From contig NZ_MAXF01000038.1 in the NCBI RefSeq assembly GCF_001704635.1, forward strand, positions 62,001-126,000: a DNA stretch of 64,000 bases. Direction: 5' to 3'. The translations under genes were made by a program, and so were the position numbers. Positions 1-10,046 of the stretch are shown here, one piece after another (within the stretch, counting starts at the first letter, position 1; each line of letters begins with the position of its first letter). Below the pieces are notes generated by a model. The model worked only from the letters and a program-made list of their open reading frames with translations, did not search any database and was not told the origin of the DNA. The DNA comes from Streptomyces sparsogenes (GTDB lineage: Bacteria > Actinomycetota > Actinomycetes > Streptomycetales > Streptomycetaceae).

Positions 1-950
<950 letters not shown>

Positions 951-3098
951 GTGACCAGTCCAGCCGATCCCCCCACCGGCGCGGGGGCCAGCGGACCAGG
1001 GCTCAAGCTGCTCGCGGTGACCGCCTGCCCGACGGGCATCGCGCATACGTACATGGCCGCGGAGAAGCTGGCCCAGGCCGCCGCATCGCTCGGCCACTCC
1101 ATGAAGGTGGAGACACAAGGCTCGATCGGGGCCGAGAATGTCCTCTCCGACAACGATGTCAGAGATGCGGACGGCATCATCATCGCCGCGGACAAGGACG
1201 TCGACCGCCGCCGGTTCGTCGGCAAGAGGGTGCTCGTCGTCGGCGTGGCCGAGGGCATCCACCATCCCGAGCGGCTGATCGAGCAGGTCCGCGTGGCGTC
1301 CCTGTACAGCGGGGACGGCGGCGGCTCCGCGGGGGGTACGGGTACGGGCTCGGGCGCGCGAAGCGGTGGGGCGGGGGGCTCCGCCGGCGGCAAGGGGCGC
1401 GGCGTCACGTACAAGGCCCTGATGAACGGTGTCTCGTACATGATCCCCTTCGTCGTGGTGGGCGGGCTGCTGATCGCGGTCTCGCTCGCGCTGGGCGGCG
1501 ACACCACGTCCAAGGGCATCGTCATCCCCGACGACTCCTTCTGGAAGTCCGTCAACGACATCGGCGTGATCGGCTTCCAGCTGATGATCCCGGTGCTCTC
1601 CGGCTATATCGCCTATGCGATCGCCGACCGGCCCGCGCTGGTGCCCGGCATGGTCGGCGGCTGGATCGCGGCGCACGGCGAGCTGTACGACAGCGAGGCG
1701 GGCGCCGGGTTCATCGGGGCGATCGTGACCGGCTTCCTGGCCGGATACCTGGTGCTCTGGATCAAGAAGGTCAGGGTCCCCAGGTTCGTCCAGCCGATCA
1801 TGCCGATCATCGTGATCCCGATCGCGGCGACCTCGGCGCTCGGGCTGTTCTTCATCCATGTCCTCGGCGAGCCGATCTCGTGGGTCTTCGAGCACCTCAC
1901 CGACTGGCTCGGCGGGCTGACCGGCACCAGCGCGGCGCTGCTCGGCACGATCCTCGGCCTGATGATCGCCTTCGACATGGGCGGCCCGGTCAACAAGACC
2001 GCCTTCCTCTTCGGCGCCGGCCTGGTCTCCAGGAATCCGGAGGTCATGGGGGTGTGCGCGGCGGCCATCCCGGTCCCGCCGCTGGGCCAGGGGCTGGCCA
2101 CGCTGGTCCGCCGCCGGATGTTCGACGACCAGGAGCGGGAGACCGGCCTGGCCGCGCTGTTCATGGGGTTCTTCGGGATCACCGAGGGCGCCATCCCGTT
2201 CGCCGCGGCGCGCCCGGCGCGGGTCATCCCGGCGAACATGCTCGGCGGCGCGCTCGCCGGGGCGGTGGCGGGTCTCGCGTCGGTCGAGGACAACGTGCCG
2301 CACGGCGGTCCGATCGTGGCGCTGCTCGGCGCGGTCGGCGGGGTGCCGATGTTCTTCGTCGCCGTGGTGATCGGTACGGCGGCCACGGCGCTCACGACCG
2401 TCGCGCTGATGTCGCTCGGCGGCGGTGCGGCGGCCCGGGGCGGCGGCGAGACTACGCGGCCGGGCGCCGGGGGCGGTGCCCCCGCGCGGTCGCCCGAGCC
2501 GGCGCTGGTGGGGGCCGCGGCGGGCTCTGCGGCTCCGACGGCCCCGGCGGCCACGGCGGCGCCCGCGACTCCGACGGCCCCGGCCCCGGCCCCGGCCTCG
2601 GCCCCGGCCTCGGCCGGGGCCGCGTCGCCCGCTGAGGCGGGCCAGGTGCTGTCCGGGTATCTGACCGGGCGGACCGTGCGGGAGCGGCTGGCGGCGGGCG
2701 ACAAGGAAGCCGCCATCCGCGAGATGGCCGAGCTGCTCGCCGCCTCCGGCAAGGTCGCCGATGTGGCCGGGCTGGTCCGGGCGGCGCTGGCCCGCGAGGA
2801 GCAGGGCACGACCGGGCTGGGTGAGGAGATCGCGATTCCGCACGCCAAGACGGACGCGGTGACCGGCCCCGTCGTCGGCTTCGCGCGGTCCCCGGAGGGC
2901 ATCGAGTGGGGTGCGCTGGACGGGACGAAGGCCCGGCTGGTGTTCATGATCGCGGTGCCGGAGGAGGCGGCGGGGGATGAACACCTGCGGATCCTGGCGC
3001 TGCTCTCGCGGAAGCTGATGAGCGCGGGGTTCCGGGAGCGGCTGCTGGGGGCGGCGGACGAGGCGGCGGTGCTGCGGGTGCTCGGCGAGATCGAGTAG
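951..3098 (+). CDS. fruA: Fructose-type PTS permease, fused IIB-IIC-IIA
   Basis: Membrane sugar phosphotransferase that imports and phosphorylates fructose (or a related ketose). The 715-residue product starts at a GTG after AAGGAGA. Domain order: IIB (about 18-120) with the phospho-cysteine motif TACPTGIAHT (Cys26); a Gly/Ser-rich linker; the IIC membrane domain (about 150-500) with many hydrophobic segments and the family motif FDMGGPVNKTAF; an Ala/Pro-rich linker; then IIA (about 560-715) with the phospho-histidine in IPHAKT (His631). Streptomycete fruA usually sits with fruR and fruK; neither is visible here, so kinase and regulator would have to be elsewhere or lie outside the window. 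Sugar specificity is inferred from the family. Confidence 0.93.
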   Translation: MTSPADPPTGAGASGPGLKLLAVTACPTGIAHTYMAAEKLAQAAASLGHSMKVETQGSIGAENVLSDNDVRDADGIIIAADKDVDRRRFVGKRVLVVGVAEGIHHPERLIEQVRVASLYSGDGGGSAGGTGTGSGARSGGAGGSAGGKGRGVTYKALMNGVSYMIPFVVVGGLLIAVSLALGGDTTSKGIVIPDDSFWKSVNDIGVIGFQLMIPVLSGYIAYAIADRPALVPGMVGGWIAAHGELYDSEAGAGFIGAIVTGFLAGYLVLWIKKVRVPRFVQPIMPIIVIPIAATSALGLFFIHVLGEPISWVFEHLTDWLGGLTGTSAALLGTILGLMIAFDMGGPVNKTAFLFGAGLVSRNPEVMGVCAAAIPVPPLGQGLATLVRRRMFDDQERETGLAALFMGFFGITEGAIPFAAARPARVIPANMLGGALAGAVAGLASVEDNVPHGGPIVALLGAVGGVPMFFVAVVIGTAATALTTVALMSLGGGAAARGGGETTRPGAGGGAPARSPEPALVGAAAGSAAPTAPAATAAPATPTAPAPAPASAPASAGAASPAEAGQVLSGYLTGRTVRERLAAGDKEAAIREMAELLAASGKVADVAGLVRAALAREEQGTTGLGEEIAIPHAKTDAVTGPVVGFARSPEGIEWGALDGTKARLVFMIAVPEEAAGDEHLRILALLSRKLMSAGFRERLLGAADEAAVLRVLGEIE

Positions 3099-3127
3099 CC
3101 CCGAGCCCCGGGGCGAACCGCAGCCCG

Positions 3128-3185
3128 GCCAAGCAGCTCGGCCAAGCAGACCAAGCAACTCGACCAAGCAACTCGACCAAGCAGA
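3128..3185 (+). repeat. Short heptamer repeat (CCAAGCA) downstream of fruA
   Basis: CCAAGCA recurs about five times in the fruA 3' region, including two near-identical 13-bp units ACCAAGCAACTCG. It lies just before the fruA terminator. Probably replication-slippage sequence with no evident function. Confidence 0.6.
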
Positions 3186-3228
3186 CAGACGGAACAGACA
3201 GAGGGAGCGGGGAGCGGGAGCAGACAGC

Positions 3229-3267
3229 CGGACGGGCTTGGCCGCCGAGGGCGGCCAAGCCCGTCCG
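3229..3267. terminator. Bidirectional hairpin terminator between fruA and the CDF gene
   Basis: An 18-bp perfect stem (3229-3246 with 3250-3267, starting CGGACGGGCTTGG) with a GAG loop lies between two converging genes. It has no T tract, as is usual for GC-rich actinobacterial terminators. Confidence 0.75.
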
Positions 3268-3284
3268 TGCCGTCCGTGGCTCGC

Positions 3285-4205
3285 CTACGCGGAGGCGGTG
3301 CGCAGGATGTCCGGCTCCAGGTAGATCACGCGGGCGATGGGGACCGCCGCGCGGACGCGGACCTCCGCCTCGTCGATCGCGCGGGCGACCTCGGCCGCCG
3401 TGTCGTCGTGCTGGACCGCGATCTTGGCGGCGACCAGCAGTTCCTCCGGGCCCAGGTGGAGCGTGCGCATGTGGATGACGCCGGTCACGGTCTCGCCGTC
3501 CACCAGCGCCTCGCGGATCTTGGCGACCTGGTCGGCGTCCGCCGCCTCGCCGAGCAGCAGGGACTTGGTCTCGGCCGCCAGCACGAGGGCGATCAGGACC
3601 AGCAGCGCGCCGATGCAGACGGTGCCGATGCCGTCCCACACGCCGTTTCCGGTGAGCAGCGAGAGGCCGACGCCGCCGAGCGCGAGGACCAGGCCGACGA
3701 GGGCGCCGAAGTCCTCGAGGAGGACGACGGGCAGCTCGGGGGCCTTGGCCCGGCGTACGAACTGCGACCAGGTCAGCTGGCCGCGGATCTCGTTGGACTC
3801 CTTTATGGCGGTACGGAAGGAGAAGCCCTCCGCGAGGATCGCGAAGACGAGCACCCCGACCGGCCAGTACCAGTTATGCAGGTCGTGCGGGTGTTTGATC
3901 TTCTCGAAGCCCTCGTAAAGGGCGAAGACACCGCCGATGGTGAACAGGACGATGGAGACCAGGAAGCCGTAGATGTAGCGCTCCCGGCCGTAGCCGAAGG
4001 GGTGCTGTTCGGTCGCCTCGCGCTTGGCCTTCTTGCCGCCGAGCAGCAGCAGGCCCTGGTTGCCCGAGTCGGCTATCGAGTGCACGCCCTCGGCGAGCAT
4101 CGACGAGGAGCCGCTGAAGGCGAACGCCACGAACTTGGCTGCGGCGATGGCCAGGTTGGCGCCCAGCGCGGCAACAATCGCCTTGGTTCCGCCTGATGCA
4201 CTCAT
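3285..4205 (-). CDS. Cation diffusion facilitator (CDF) family transporter
   Basis: Proton-coupled efflux of divalent metal (Zn2+/Fe2+/Co2+ class) across the cytoplasmic membrane. The 306-residue product has about five to six hydrophobic segments. The CDF metal-site helix is at roughly 33-50 (SMLAEGVHSIADSGNQ), and a second acidic site (LLEDFGALVGL) lies in the later membrane part. The soluble C-terminal domain (from about 210) carries the LGPEELLVAAKI-type strand typical of CDF cytoplasmic domains. The N-terminal Met is preceded by a purine-rich AAGGGACAT region. It converges with fruA and lies upstream of, and in line with, manA. The metal cannot be named from sequence. Confidence 0.88.
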   Translation of the reverse strand: MSASGGTKAIVAALGANLAIAAAKFVAFAFSGSSSMLAEGVHSIADSGNQGLLLLGGKKAKREATEQHPFGYGRERYIYGFLVSIVLFTIGGVFALYEGFEKIKHPHDLHNWYWPVGVLVFAILAEGFSFRTAIKESNEIRGQLTWSQFVRRAKAPELPVVLLEDFGALVGLVLALGGVGLSLLTGNGVWDGIGTVCIGALLVLIALVLAAETKSLLLGEAADADQVAKIREALVDGETVTGVIHMRTLHLGPEELLVAAKIAVQHDDTAAEVARAIDEAEVRVRAAVPIARVIYLEPDILRTASA

Positions 4206-4301
4206 TTTGTGCCGGATGTCCCTTCCGTCGCACGGCAGCTTTGCCGTTGCTTTACTGCGTCACGGCGGGCCATTGTTGCAGCCCCGCCAAACGGCGGTGC
4301 G

Positions 4302-5513
4302 TCAGGCGACGACTGTGGCCCGGAACACGGTGCCGGGCCCGGACAGCGCGACGGCCTCACCCGCCGACACGAAGGCCGACTCCCCCTGACGCAGCCGCAA
4401 TTCGGCCGCCTCGCCGGCGGCGCCCTCGCCCCGCAGCACGGCCTCGCCCGAGACGCACAGCAGGATCTGGGGGGTGCGGGAGGACAGGGGGCGCGGGCCG
4501 CCGCCCTCGGGCAGGACGTAGCGCGAGAGCCGGAACTCGTCGATCGGGGTGGCGTACACCTCCTCGCCCGAGGATTCCGCCTCGGGACGGAGCACCCCGG
4601 GGCCATCGCTCTCGAAGCGGACGACGCGCAGCAGTTCGGGGACGTCGATGTGCTTGGGGGTCAGACCGCAGCGCAGCACATTGTCGGAGTTGGCCATGAT
4701 CTCGACGCCCAGGCCGTCGAGATAGGCGTGGGGCACACCCGCGCCGAGGTAGAGCGCCTCGCCGGGCTGCAGCCGTACGTAGTTGAGCAGCATCGCGGCG
4801 ATCACGCCGGGGTCGCCCGGGTAGTGCCGGGCGATGGAGGCGTACGCGCGGTACGCGGGGGCGTACGGGCCGTCCTGCGCGCCCAGTCGTTCGGCGGCGG
4901 CGGCCGTCTGGTGGACGGTGTCCGCCATCGCCTCGCGGTCGGCGGCCAGGACCGCGGTCAGCACCTCGCGCAGCGCGTGCGACTCCGGGCGGGCGTGCAG
5001 GATGTCCACGTACGGCTTGAGCGGGTCCACCTCGAGGGCGGCCAGCAGTTCGGCGGTCTCGCCGGCGTCGCGGAAGCCGCACAGCCCGTCGAAGGGCGTG
5101 AGGGCGCATATGAGTTCGGGCTTGTGGTTGACGTCCTTGTAGTTGCGGTGCGCGGCGTCGATGGGGACGCCCCGCGCCTCCTCGTCCGCGAAGCCCGCCT
5201 CCGCCTGGGCCCGGTCGGGGTGCACCTGGAGGGAGAGCGGCGAGGCGGCGGCGAGCACCTTCAGCAGGAACGGCAGCCGCGGCCCGAAGTGGCGTACGGC
5301 GTCCGGGCCCAGCTCGCCCTCCGGGTCGGCGGCGATCACCTCGGACAGGGCCACCGCGCCCTGCCCTCGATCGACGCGGGACGGCGCCCCGGGGTGCGCC
5401 CCCATCCACAGTTCGGCCTGCGGCTCGCCCGTCGGCTCGGTGCCCAGCAGCTCGGGGATGGCGGTGGCGGAGCCCCAGGCGTAGGGGCGGACGGTGTTGA
5501 GGAGGCGGTCCAT
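4302..5513 (-). CDS. manA: Mannose-6-phosphate isomerase, class I
   Basis: Interconverts fructose-6-phosphate and mannose-6-phosphate, the entry to GDP-mannose and mannosylated envelope polymers. In the 403-residue product the zinc ligands of type I PMI are visible: Gln96 and His98 in SLQVHPD, Glu133 in NHKPELICAL, and His262 in GVPHAYLDG, with the catalytic Arg in VLRCGLTPKH. It is encoded on the same strand as the SIS protein, Trm112 and manB, forming a mannose-activation group. The start MDRLLNTVRPYAWGS matches the family N-terminus. Confidence 0.95.
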   Translation of the reverse strand: MDRLLNTVRPYAWGSATAIPELLGTEPTGEPQAELWMGAHPGAPSRVDRGQGAVALSEVIAADPEGELGPDAVRHFGPRLPFLLKVLAAASPLSLQVHPDRAQAEAGFADEEARGVPIDAAHRNYKDVNHKPELICALTPFDGLCGFRDAGETAELLAALEVDPLKPYVDILHARPESHALREVLTAVLAADREAMADTVHQTAAAAERLGAQDGPYAPAYRAYASIARHYPGDPGVIAAMLLNYVRLQPGEALYLGAGVPHAYLDGLGVEIMANSDNVLRCGLTPKHIDVPELLRVVRFESDGPGVLRPEAESSGEEVYATPIDEFRLSRYVLPEGGGPRPLSSRTPQILLCVSGEAVLRGEGAAGEAAELRLRQGESAFVSAGEAVALSGPGTVFRATVVA

Positions 5514-5593
5514 GGAGTGCGGTTCCTGACTGTACGGACGGGGGTCGACGGGAAGGCTTCTTCGAGGTGAGGGTTACGGACGGGGTTGCCCCG

Positions 5594-6835
5594 TCATGAT
5601 CCCTCCGCCGAGGCGAGCGTCAGGTAAACGGCGGTGAAATCCGTGATGGCGAGGAGTTCCGCGGCGTTCTCCAGAGCGCTGCCCTGGCCCGGCCCCAGCT
5701 CGCTGAGCGCCGTGTCGTGGGCCAGCGCGAGTTCGCGGGCGGTCGGCACGGCCGAGAGCGCGCCCACCGGTTCGTCGTACAAGAGGACGACCCGGGCTCG
5801 TAGCGCCTCGGCCTCCTCCACCCGGTCGCGGAAGAAGTCGTCGGGGTCCGCGCCGCCCGCGAGCGTCCCGGACAGCAGCGTGCCGTGGGTGGCGAGGGCG
5901 CCGGGCAGCTCGGCGACGAGCGCGGGGCGCCCGGCGAGCAGCGCGAGCAGGCCCGCGAAGCGCCGCCCGGCGGCCGCCGCGACCGGCCCCTCGGTCCACA
6001 GCAGCGGCAGCGAGCCGGCGAGCTCGGCGGCGAGGGCCTTGGCGGGGTTGGTGTACGTGGCGATGCCCGGGCCGCAGCGCTCGGCCACCTGGTCCAGTCG
6101 GTCGGCCACCTGCTGGAGGGCGCTGGGCGGGGCGGCCACCAGGCCGATGCGGTCGGTGAGGGCCAGCAGCGGGGTGAGCAGCGCCCACAGGGTGCCGGGC
6201 AGGGCGGGCCCGGTCACCTCGGCCGCGGCCGTGCCCGTCGGTTCGGTGTGCTGCTCCGCGGCGTGGCGCGTCTGGGCCTGCTCCTGCGTCTGCGGCGCTC
6301 CGGCGGGGGCCGCCGTGTCGTACGGGGCCGCCGGGTCGTACGGGGAGGTGGCCAGCGGGAGGGTCAGCCCGCGCGCCTGCTCGACGGCGGCGGCCAGCGG
6401 GGAGCGCGCGGGCGCGACCGCCACGAGGGAGCAGCCCCGCCGGTACGCCTGCTCGACCAGCGGCGGCAGCCCCGGCTCGGCGCCGTCCGGGGTGACGAGC
6501 AGCAGCAGGTCCAGGGGGCCCGCCCAGCCGGGCAGCGTCCAGCGCAGCGCGCCCGGGGCGGGCGCCACGCCCGCCGGCGCGATCAGGCTGACCGGGAAGT
6601 TTCCGCCGCTGAGCGCGCCGAGCAGGTCGGCGGTGGTCGTTCCGGCCGCGCCCGGGCCGGCGACCAGGACCGCGCGCGGCCGCCCGTCCGGCTTGAGGTC
6701 GGCGACCCCCGCCTCGGCGGCGAACCGGGCGGCGGTGCGCACCCGGGCGCCGGACTCGGCGGCCCCGCGCAGCAGCCCACGGGTGTCGGCGCGGGCGAGG
6801 GCCTCCGGGGCGTCGAGGAGGGATTCGTCGAGCAT
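5594..6835 (-). CDS. SIS-domain protein, phosphoglucose/phosphomannose isomerase-like
   Basis: The 413-residue product resembles the actinobacterial family between manA and manB with a SIS sugar-phosphate-binding N-terminal half and a bacterial PGI-type C-terminal half. Visible are the glycine-rich VAGPGAAGTTTADLLGAL (about 58-75), an LLLVTPDGAEPGLPP strand, and the C-terminal DRVEEAEALRARVVLLYDEPVGA block. A low-complexity Thr/Gln/Ala insertion lies near residues 195-225 (PAGAPQTQEQAQTRHAAEQH). The start MLDESLLDAPEALA was chosen because it is the conserved N-terminus of this family; the open frame extends further upstream through the Trm112 region. Isomerase activity is inferred. Confidence 0.78.
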   Translation of the reverse strand: MLDESLLDAPEALARADTRGLLRGAAESGARVRTAARFAAEAGVADLKPDGRPRAVLVAGPGAAGTTTADLLGALSGGNFPVSLIAPAGVAPAPGALRWTLPGWAGPLDLLLLVTPDGAEPGLPPLVEQAYRRGCSLVAVAPARSPLAAAVEQARGLTLPLATSPYDPAAPYDTAAPAGAPQTQEQAQTRHAAEQHTEPTGTAAAEVTGPALPGTLWALLTPLLALTDRIGLVAAPPSALQQVADRLDQVAERCGPGIATYTNPAKALAAELAGSLPLLWTEGPVAAAAGRRFAGLLALLAGRPALVAELPGALATHGTLLSGTLAGGADPDDFFRDRVEEAEALRARVVLLYDEPVGALSAVPTARELALAHDTALSELGPGQGSALENAAELLAITDFTAVYLTLASAEGS

Positions 6836-6896
6836 GGTGCTTCGGCCTCCGATCGCCGTGGGCGGGGCGGTGCGGGAACTGCGCGGGACGCCGCCG

Positions 6897-7079
6897 TCAG
6901 GCCGGCCGGCGCGCCTCGTCGACGAGCAGCACGGGGATGTCGTCCCGGATCGGGTAGGCGAGGCCGCACCCCTCGCCCGTGCACACCAGCTCGGGCGTGT
7001 CCGGCCCCTGTTCCTCGCGCAGCGGCGCGTGGCACGCCGGGCAGGCGAGGATGTCCAGCAGACCGGCTTCGAGCGGCAT
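6897..7079 (-). CDS. Trm112-family zinc-binding protein
   Basis: A 60-residue protein with the Trm112/YcaR fold signature: MPLEAGLLDILACPACHAPL at the N-terminus (first zinc Cys pair), a second pair in LVCTGEGCGLAYP, and the conserved IRDDIPVLL strand. In other organisms Trm112 proteins partner and stabilise methyltransferases; the partner here is unknown. It lies between the SIS gene (61 bp downstream) and manB on the same strand. Confidence 0.9.
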   Translation of the reverse strand: MPLEAGLLDILACPACHAPLREEQGPDTPELVCTGEGCGLAYPIRDDIPVLLVDEARRPA

Positions 7080-7189
7080 GGGGCGTCGTCCCTTCGGTTT
7101 GGGTCCAGCGTGGTCAGCGTACCGCCGGGGAGGGAGGCGCGCGGCGGCGCGCCCCCCATGCCCCTTCTCTCTGGCGCGGGCGAGTTGTC

Positions 7190-8548
7190 TCAGGCGCGGA
7201 CGAGGGCCAGGACCTCGTCGCGGACGCGGGTGACGGTGTCCTGGTCGCGTGCCTCCACGTTGAGGCGCAGCAGCGGCTCGGTGTTGGAGGGGCGGAGGTT
7301 GAACCACCAGTCGGCGGCCGTGACCGTCAGCCCGTCCATCTCGTCGAGCTCGACGCCGTCGCGCCCCTCGTAGGCGGCCTTGACCGCGGCCATGCGCCCG
7401 GTCTGGTCGTCCACGACGCTGTTGATCTCGCCGGAGGCGGCGTACCGGTCGTACTCGGCGACGAGCTGGGACAGCGGGCGGTCCTGCTCGCCGAGCGCGG
7501 CGAGGACGTGGAGGGCGGCCAGCATGCCGGTGTCGGCGTTCCAGAAGTCGCGGAAGTAGTAGTGGGCGGAGTGTTCGCCGCCGAAGATGGCGCCGGTGCG
7601 GGCCATCTCGGCCTTGATGAAGGAGTGGCCGACGCGGGTGCGGACGGGGGCGCCGCCGTGCTCCTTGACGACCTCGGGCACCGACCAGGAGGTGATGAGG
7701 TTGTGGATGACCGTCCCGCCCGGGTGCTTGGCCAGTTCGCGGGCGGCGACCAGGGCGGTGATCGCGGACGGGGAGACCGGTTCGCCGCGCTCGTCGACGA
7801 CGAAGCAGCGGTCGGCGTCGCCGTCGAAGGCGAGGCCGATGTCGGCGCCGGTCTCGCGGACCCGCGCCTGGAGGTCGACGATGTTCTTGGGGTCGAGCGG
7901 GTTGGCCTCGTGGTTGGGGAAGGTGCCGTCCAGCTCGAAGTACATGGGGTCGAGCTCGATGGGGAGTCCGTCGAAGACGGTGGGGACGGTGTGGCCGCCC
8001 ATGCCGTTGCCCGCGTCGACGACGGCCTTGAGGCGGCGGATGGAGCCGAGGTCCACGAGCGAGCGCAGGTGGGTGGCGTAGTCGGCGAGTACGTCGCGCT
8101 GGGTGATGGTGCCGCGCTCGGCGACCGGGTCGGGCGCGCCGCCGGCGGACCACTCCTCCACGAGGGCGCGGATCTCGGCGAGGCCGCTGTCCTGGCCGAT
8201 GGGGGCGGCACCGGCGCGGCACATCTTGATGCCGTTGTACTGGGCGGGGTTGTGGCTGGCGGTGAACATCGCGCCGGGCAGGTCGAGGTGTCCGCTGGCG
8301 AAGTAGAGCTGGTCGGTGGAGCACAGCCCGATCTCGGTGACGTCGGCGCCGAGCGCGGCGGCCCCGGTCGCGAAGGCCCGCGACAGGCCCGGCGAGGAGG
8401 GCCGCATGTCATGGCCGACGACGATGGCACGCGCCCCGGTGACCCGGGCGAACGCGGCGCCGAACAGCTCGGCGAGCGGCTCGTTCAACTGGTCCGGGAC
8501 CACACCGCGCACGTCGTACGCCTTCACGATCTGCGACAAGTCGGTCAC
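7190..8548 (-). CDS. manB: Phosphomannomutase/phosphoglucomutase
   Basis: Converts mannose-6-phosphate to mannose-1-phosphate for GDP-mannose synthesis. The 452-residue alpha-D-phosphohexomutase has all four loops: phosphoserine loop DMRPSSPGL (Ser51/52), metal loop FDGDADR, sugar-binding GGEHSAHYYF, and phosphate-binding RPSNTEPLLR. The start is GTG (encoding VTDLSQIVKAYDVRG), the conserved N-terminus. With manA and the pyrophosphorylase at 31.2-32.3 kb it completes a route from fructose-6-phosphate to an activated mannose. Confidence 0.95.
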   Translation of the reverse strand: MTDLSQIVKAYDVRGVVPDQLNEPLAELFGAAFARVTGARAIVVGHDMRPSSPGLSRAFATGAAALGADVTEIGLCSTDQLYFASGHLDLPGAMFTASHNPAQYNGIKMCRAGAAPIGQDSGLAEIRALVEEWSAGGAPDPVAERGTITQRDVLADYATHLRSLVDLGSIRRLKAVVDAGNGMGGHTVPTVFDGLPIELDPMYFELDGTFPNHEANPLDPKNIVDLQARVRETGADIGLAFDGDADRCFVVDERGEPVSPSAITALVAARELAKHPGGTVIHNLITSWSVPEVVKEHGGAPVRTRVGHSFIKAEMARTGAIFGGEHSAHYYFRDFWNADTGMLAALHVLAALGEQDRPLSQLVAEYDRYAASGEINSVVDDQTGRMAAVKAAYEGRDGVELDEMDGLTVTAADWWFNLRPSNTEPLLRLNVEARDQDTVTRVRDEVLALVRA

Positions 8549-8833
8549 AGCAGCCCCTTCTCGAGGTCTCTACTTCTGCGGGTGTTCTTCTGAGATCTGC
8601 TTCTGGCTGTCCGGGGCCTGTTCATGCGGGGCCCCGGGAACTCAAAGCTACCCGTATGACCTGGGGGGCAACTGTGAAGCCCGTCGCGCGGCGCGCTCAG
8701 GGCAGCATCCAGCCCGGGAGTGGGGCGCGGCTGAGGAGTCGAGCAGCCGTCAGGAGTCGGGCTCTGTCCAGGTGTTCGGCGCGGCTGAGGAGTCGACCGG
8801 AGCACCGTCGGGCGCGGCTCAGTCGGGCGGGGC

Positions 8834-9268
8834 TCAGGAGTCGGGCGAGCGCAGGACCCTCAGGTGGCCGCGCCGGGAGACCTCCCGGGCGTCGCCCTCC
8901 CGGCCGCCCTGGCCCGGGCCCGCCGGTCCGCCGGCGGCGCGCTCATGGGGGCGGGCCGCCTCGCGCACGGCGTTGGCGAGCGCCTCCAGGTCGTCCCCGC
9001 TGGGGCGCGGCGGGCCGGTGTCGACGGCGAGCCTGACGACCTCCCAGCCGCGCGGGGCGGTCAGCCGCTCGGAGTGCTCGGAGCACAGGTCGTAGCAGTG
9101 CGGCTCGGCATAGGTGGCGAGTGGCCCGAGGACCGCTGTCGAGTCCGCGTAGACGTACGTCAGCGTCGCGACGGCGGGGCGGCCGCACGCGGTGCGCGAA
9201 CAGCGACGTACAGGGCTCACGACGTTGGACGGTACCGCACTCTTGAGCGGGCCGCGACGACTCTCCAC
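8834..9268 (-). CDS. DUF3499 family protein
   Basis: A conserved actinobacterial protein of unknown function, here 144 residues. The N-terminal half carries cysteines arranged like a small zinc site (PVRRCSRTACGRPA and later CYDLCSEHSERL). The region around LTYVYADSTAVLGPLATY is highly conserved in the family as I recall it. I chose the GTG at 9268 (product VESRRGPLKSAVPSNVV) because GGAG lies 7 bp upstream and this N-terminus is the conserved one; a GTG at 9292 is the alternative. Same strand as manB, from which it is separated by 285 bp of low-complexity sequence. Confidence 0.82.
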   Translation of the reverse strand: MESRRGPLKSAVPSNVVSPVRRCSRTACGRPAVATLTYVYADSTAVLGPLATYAEPHCYDLCSEHSERLTAPRGWEVVRLAVDTGPPRPSGDDLEALANAVREAARPHERAAGGPAGPGQGGREGDAREVSRRGHLRVLRSPDS

Positions 9269-9558
9269 CAGCTCACTCCGCCGTGTCGTCACGGTTCGCC
9301 CCGTGCGCCCCTTACGTGAACATCGCTGCTGACCAGCGCGGACTCCGCCCGGGACGGTGACCCGCGGGAACGAATCCGGTCACCGCTTGATCCGATATGG
9401 ACCACTTTGCGAGAGAAAGCCACCCCTCGTGGCGACTGTTTTCGGACGGAAGCTTGTCTGAAATGTTCATTCGACGACTCTGAAGCAACACGGGAACGAC
9501 AGAGGCGCGACATCGGACGCACTGTCCGGTAAGCGCGTGCCCATGGGCCGGTGACGGC

Positions 9559-9564
9559 TACCCT
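9559..9564 (+). promoter_or_regulatory. -10 box TACCCT of a leaderless-type promoter
   Basis: TACCCT fits the actinobacterial TANNNT -10. It ends 5 nt before the GTG at 9570 and 8 nt before the ATG at 9573, so the transcript probably begins at or next to the start codon. Confidence 0.5.
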
Positions 9565-9572
9565 CGAGAGTG

Positions 9573-10028
9573 ATGACCAGGCCCGTACCGCCCCACCAGT
9601 CCGAGCCGCGCCCCCGCCGCCGCGATCGGCACGGACGCGGAATGCGCGGCCCCCTCGCGCCACCGCAGGTGCCGCTCTCGGTCAGCCGGGCGGAGTCCTT
9701 CCAGGACCTCGTCCAGGACTCCGCGGAACGGCTGGAGAGACGCTGGCCACAGCTTTCCGCCGTCGACTTCGCCGTCCTCGAGGTGCCGGGCCCGGCCGCG
9801 CCCGGCGACCCGGACGGCTGGGACGGCGAGTCGGTGCCGCTCGGCCGGTTCATCGCCGCGCGCGGCGACACCCCGGACCGCATCGTGATCTACCGCCGCC
9901 CGGTCGAGATCCGCGCCAAGACCCGGGACGAGCGCGCGCTGCTCGTCCACGAGGTCGTCGTCGAGCAGGTCGCCGAGCTGCTCGGGCTCGCCCCCGAGCT
10001 GGTGGACCCCCGCTACGGGCAGGACTAG
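9573..10028 (+). CDS. Zincin-like metallopeptidase family protein with degenerate active site
   Basis: The 151-residue product resembles the small Zincin_1 (DUF1025-like) metallopeptidase family: an Arg-rich N-terminus, then SFQDLVQDSAERL, the RIVIYRRPVEIRAKT strand, and a helix where the family has HExxH. Here the helix reads LVHEVVVEQVAELLGL, so the second zinc His is Val. The protein may therefore be catalytically inactive or bind zinc differently. A GTG three bases upstream (9570) is an alternative start. Divergent from DUF3499 and convergent with DUF5719, sharing the hairpin terminator that follows. Confidence 0.75.
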   Translation: MTRPVPPHQSEPRPRRRDRHGRGMRGPLAPPQVPLSVSRAESFQDLVQDSAERLERRWPQLSAVDFAVLEVPGPAAPGDPDGWDGESVPLGRFIAARGDTPDRIVIYRRPVEIRAKTRDERALLVHEVVVEQVAELLGLAPELVDPRYGQD

Positions 10029-10046
10029 GCGCGCCCCGGGCCCCCG

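Noticed and set aside
5885..8593. 902-residue open frame on the plus strand
   Set aside because: Runs antisense through the SIS, Trm112 and manB genes; composition is low-complexity Gly/Arg/Ala.
8549..8833. Possible 86-residue gene between manB and DUF3499
   Set aside because: The translation is Pro/Arg low complexity generated by GAGTCG-type simple repeats; its end overlaps manB and there is no good start signal.
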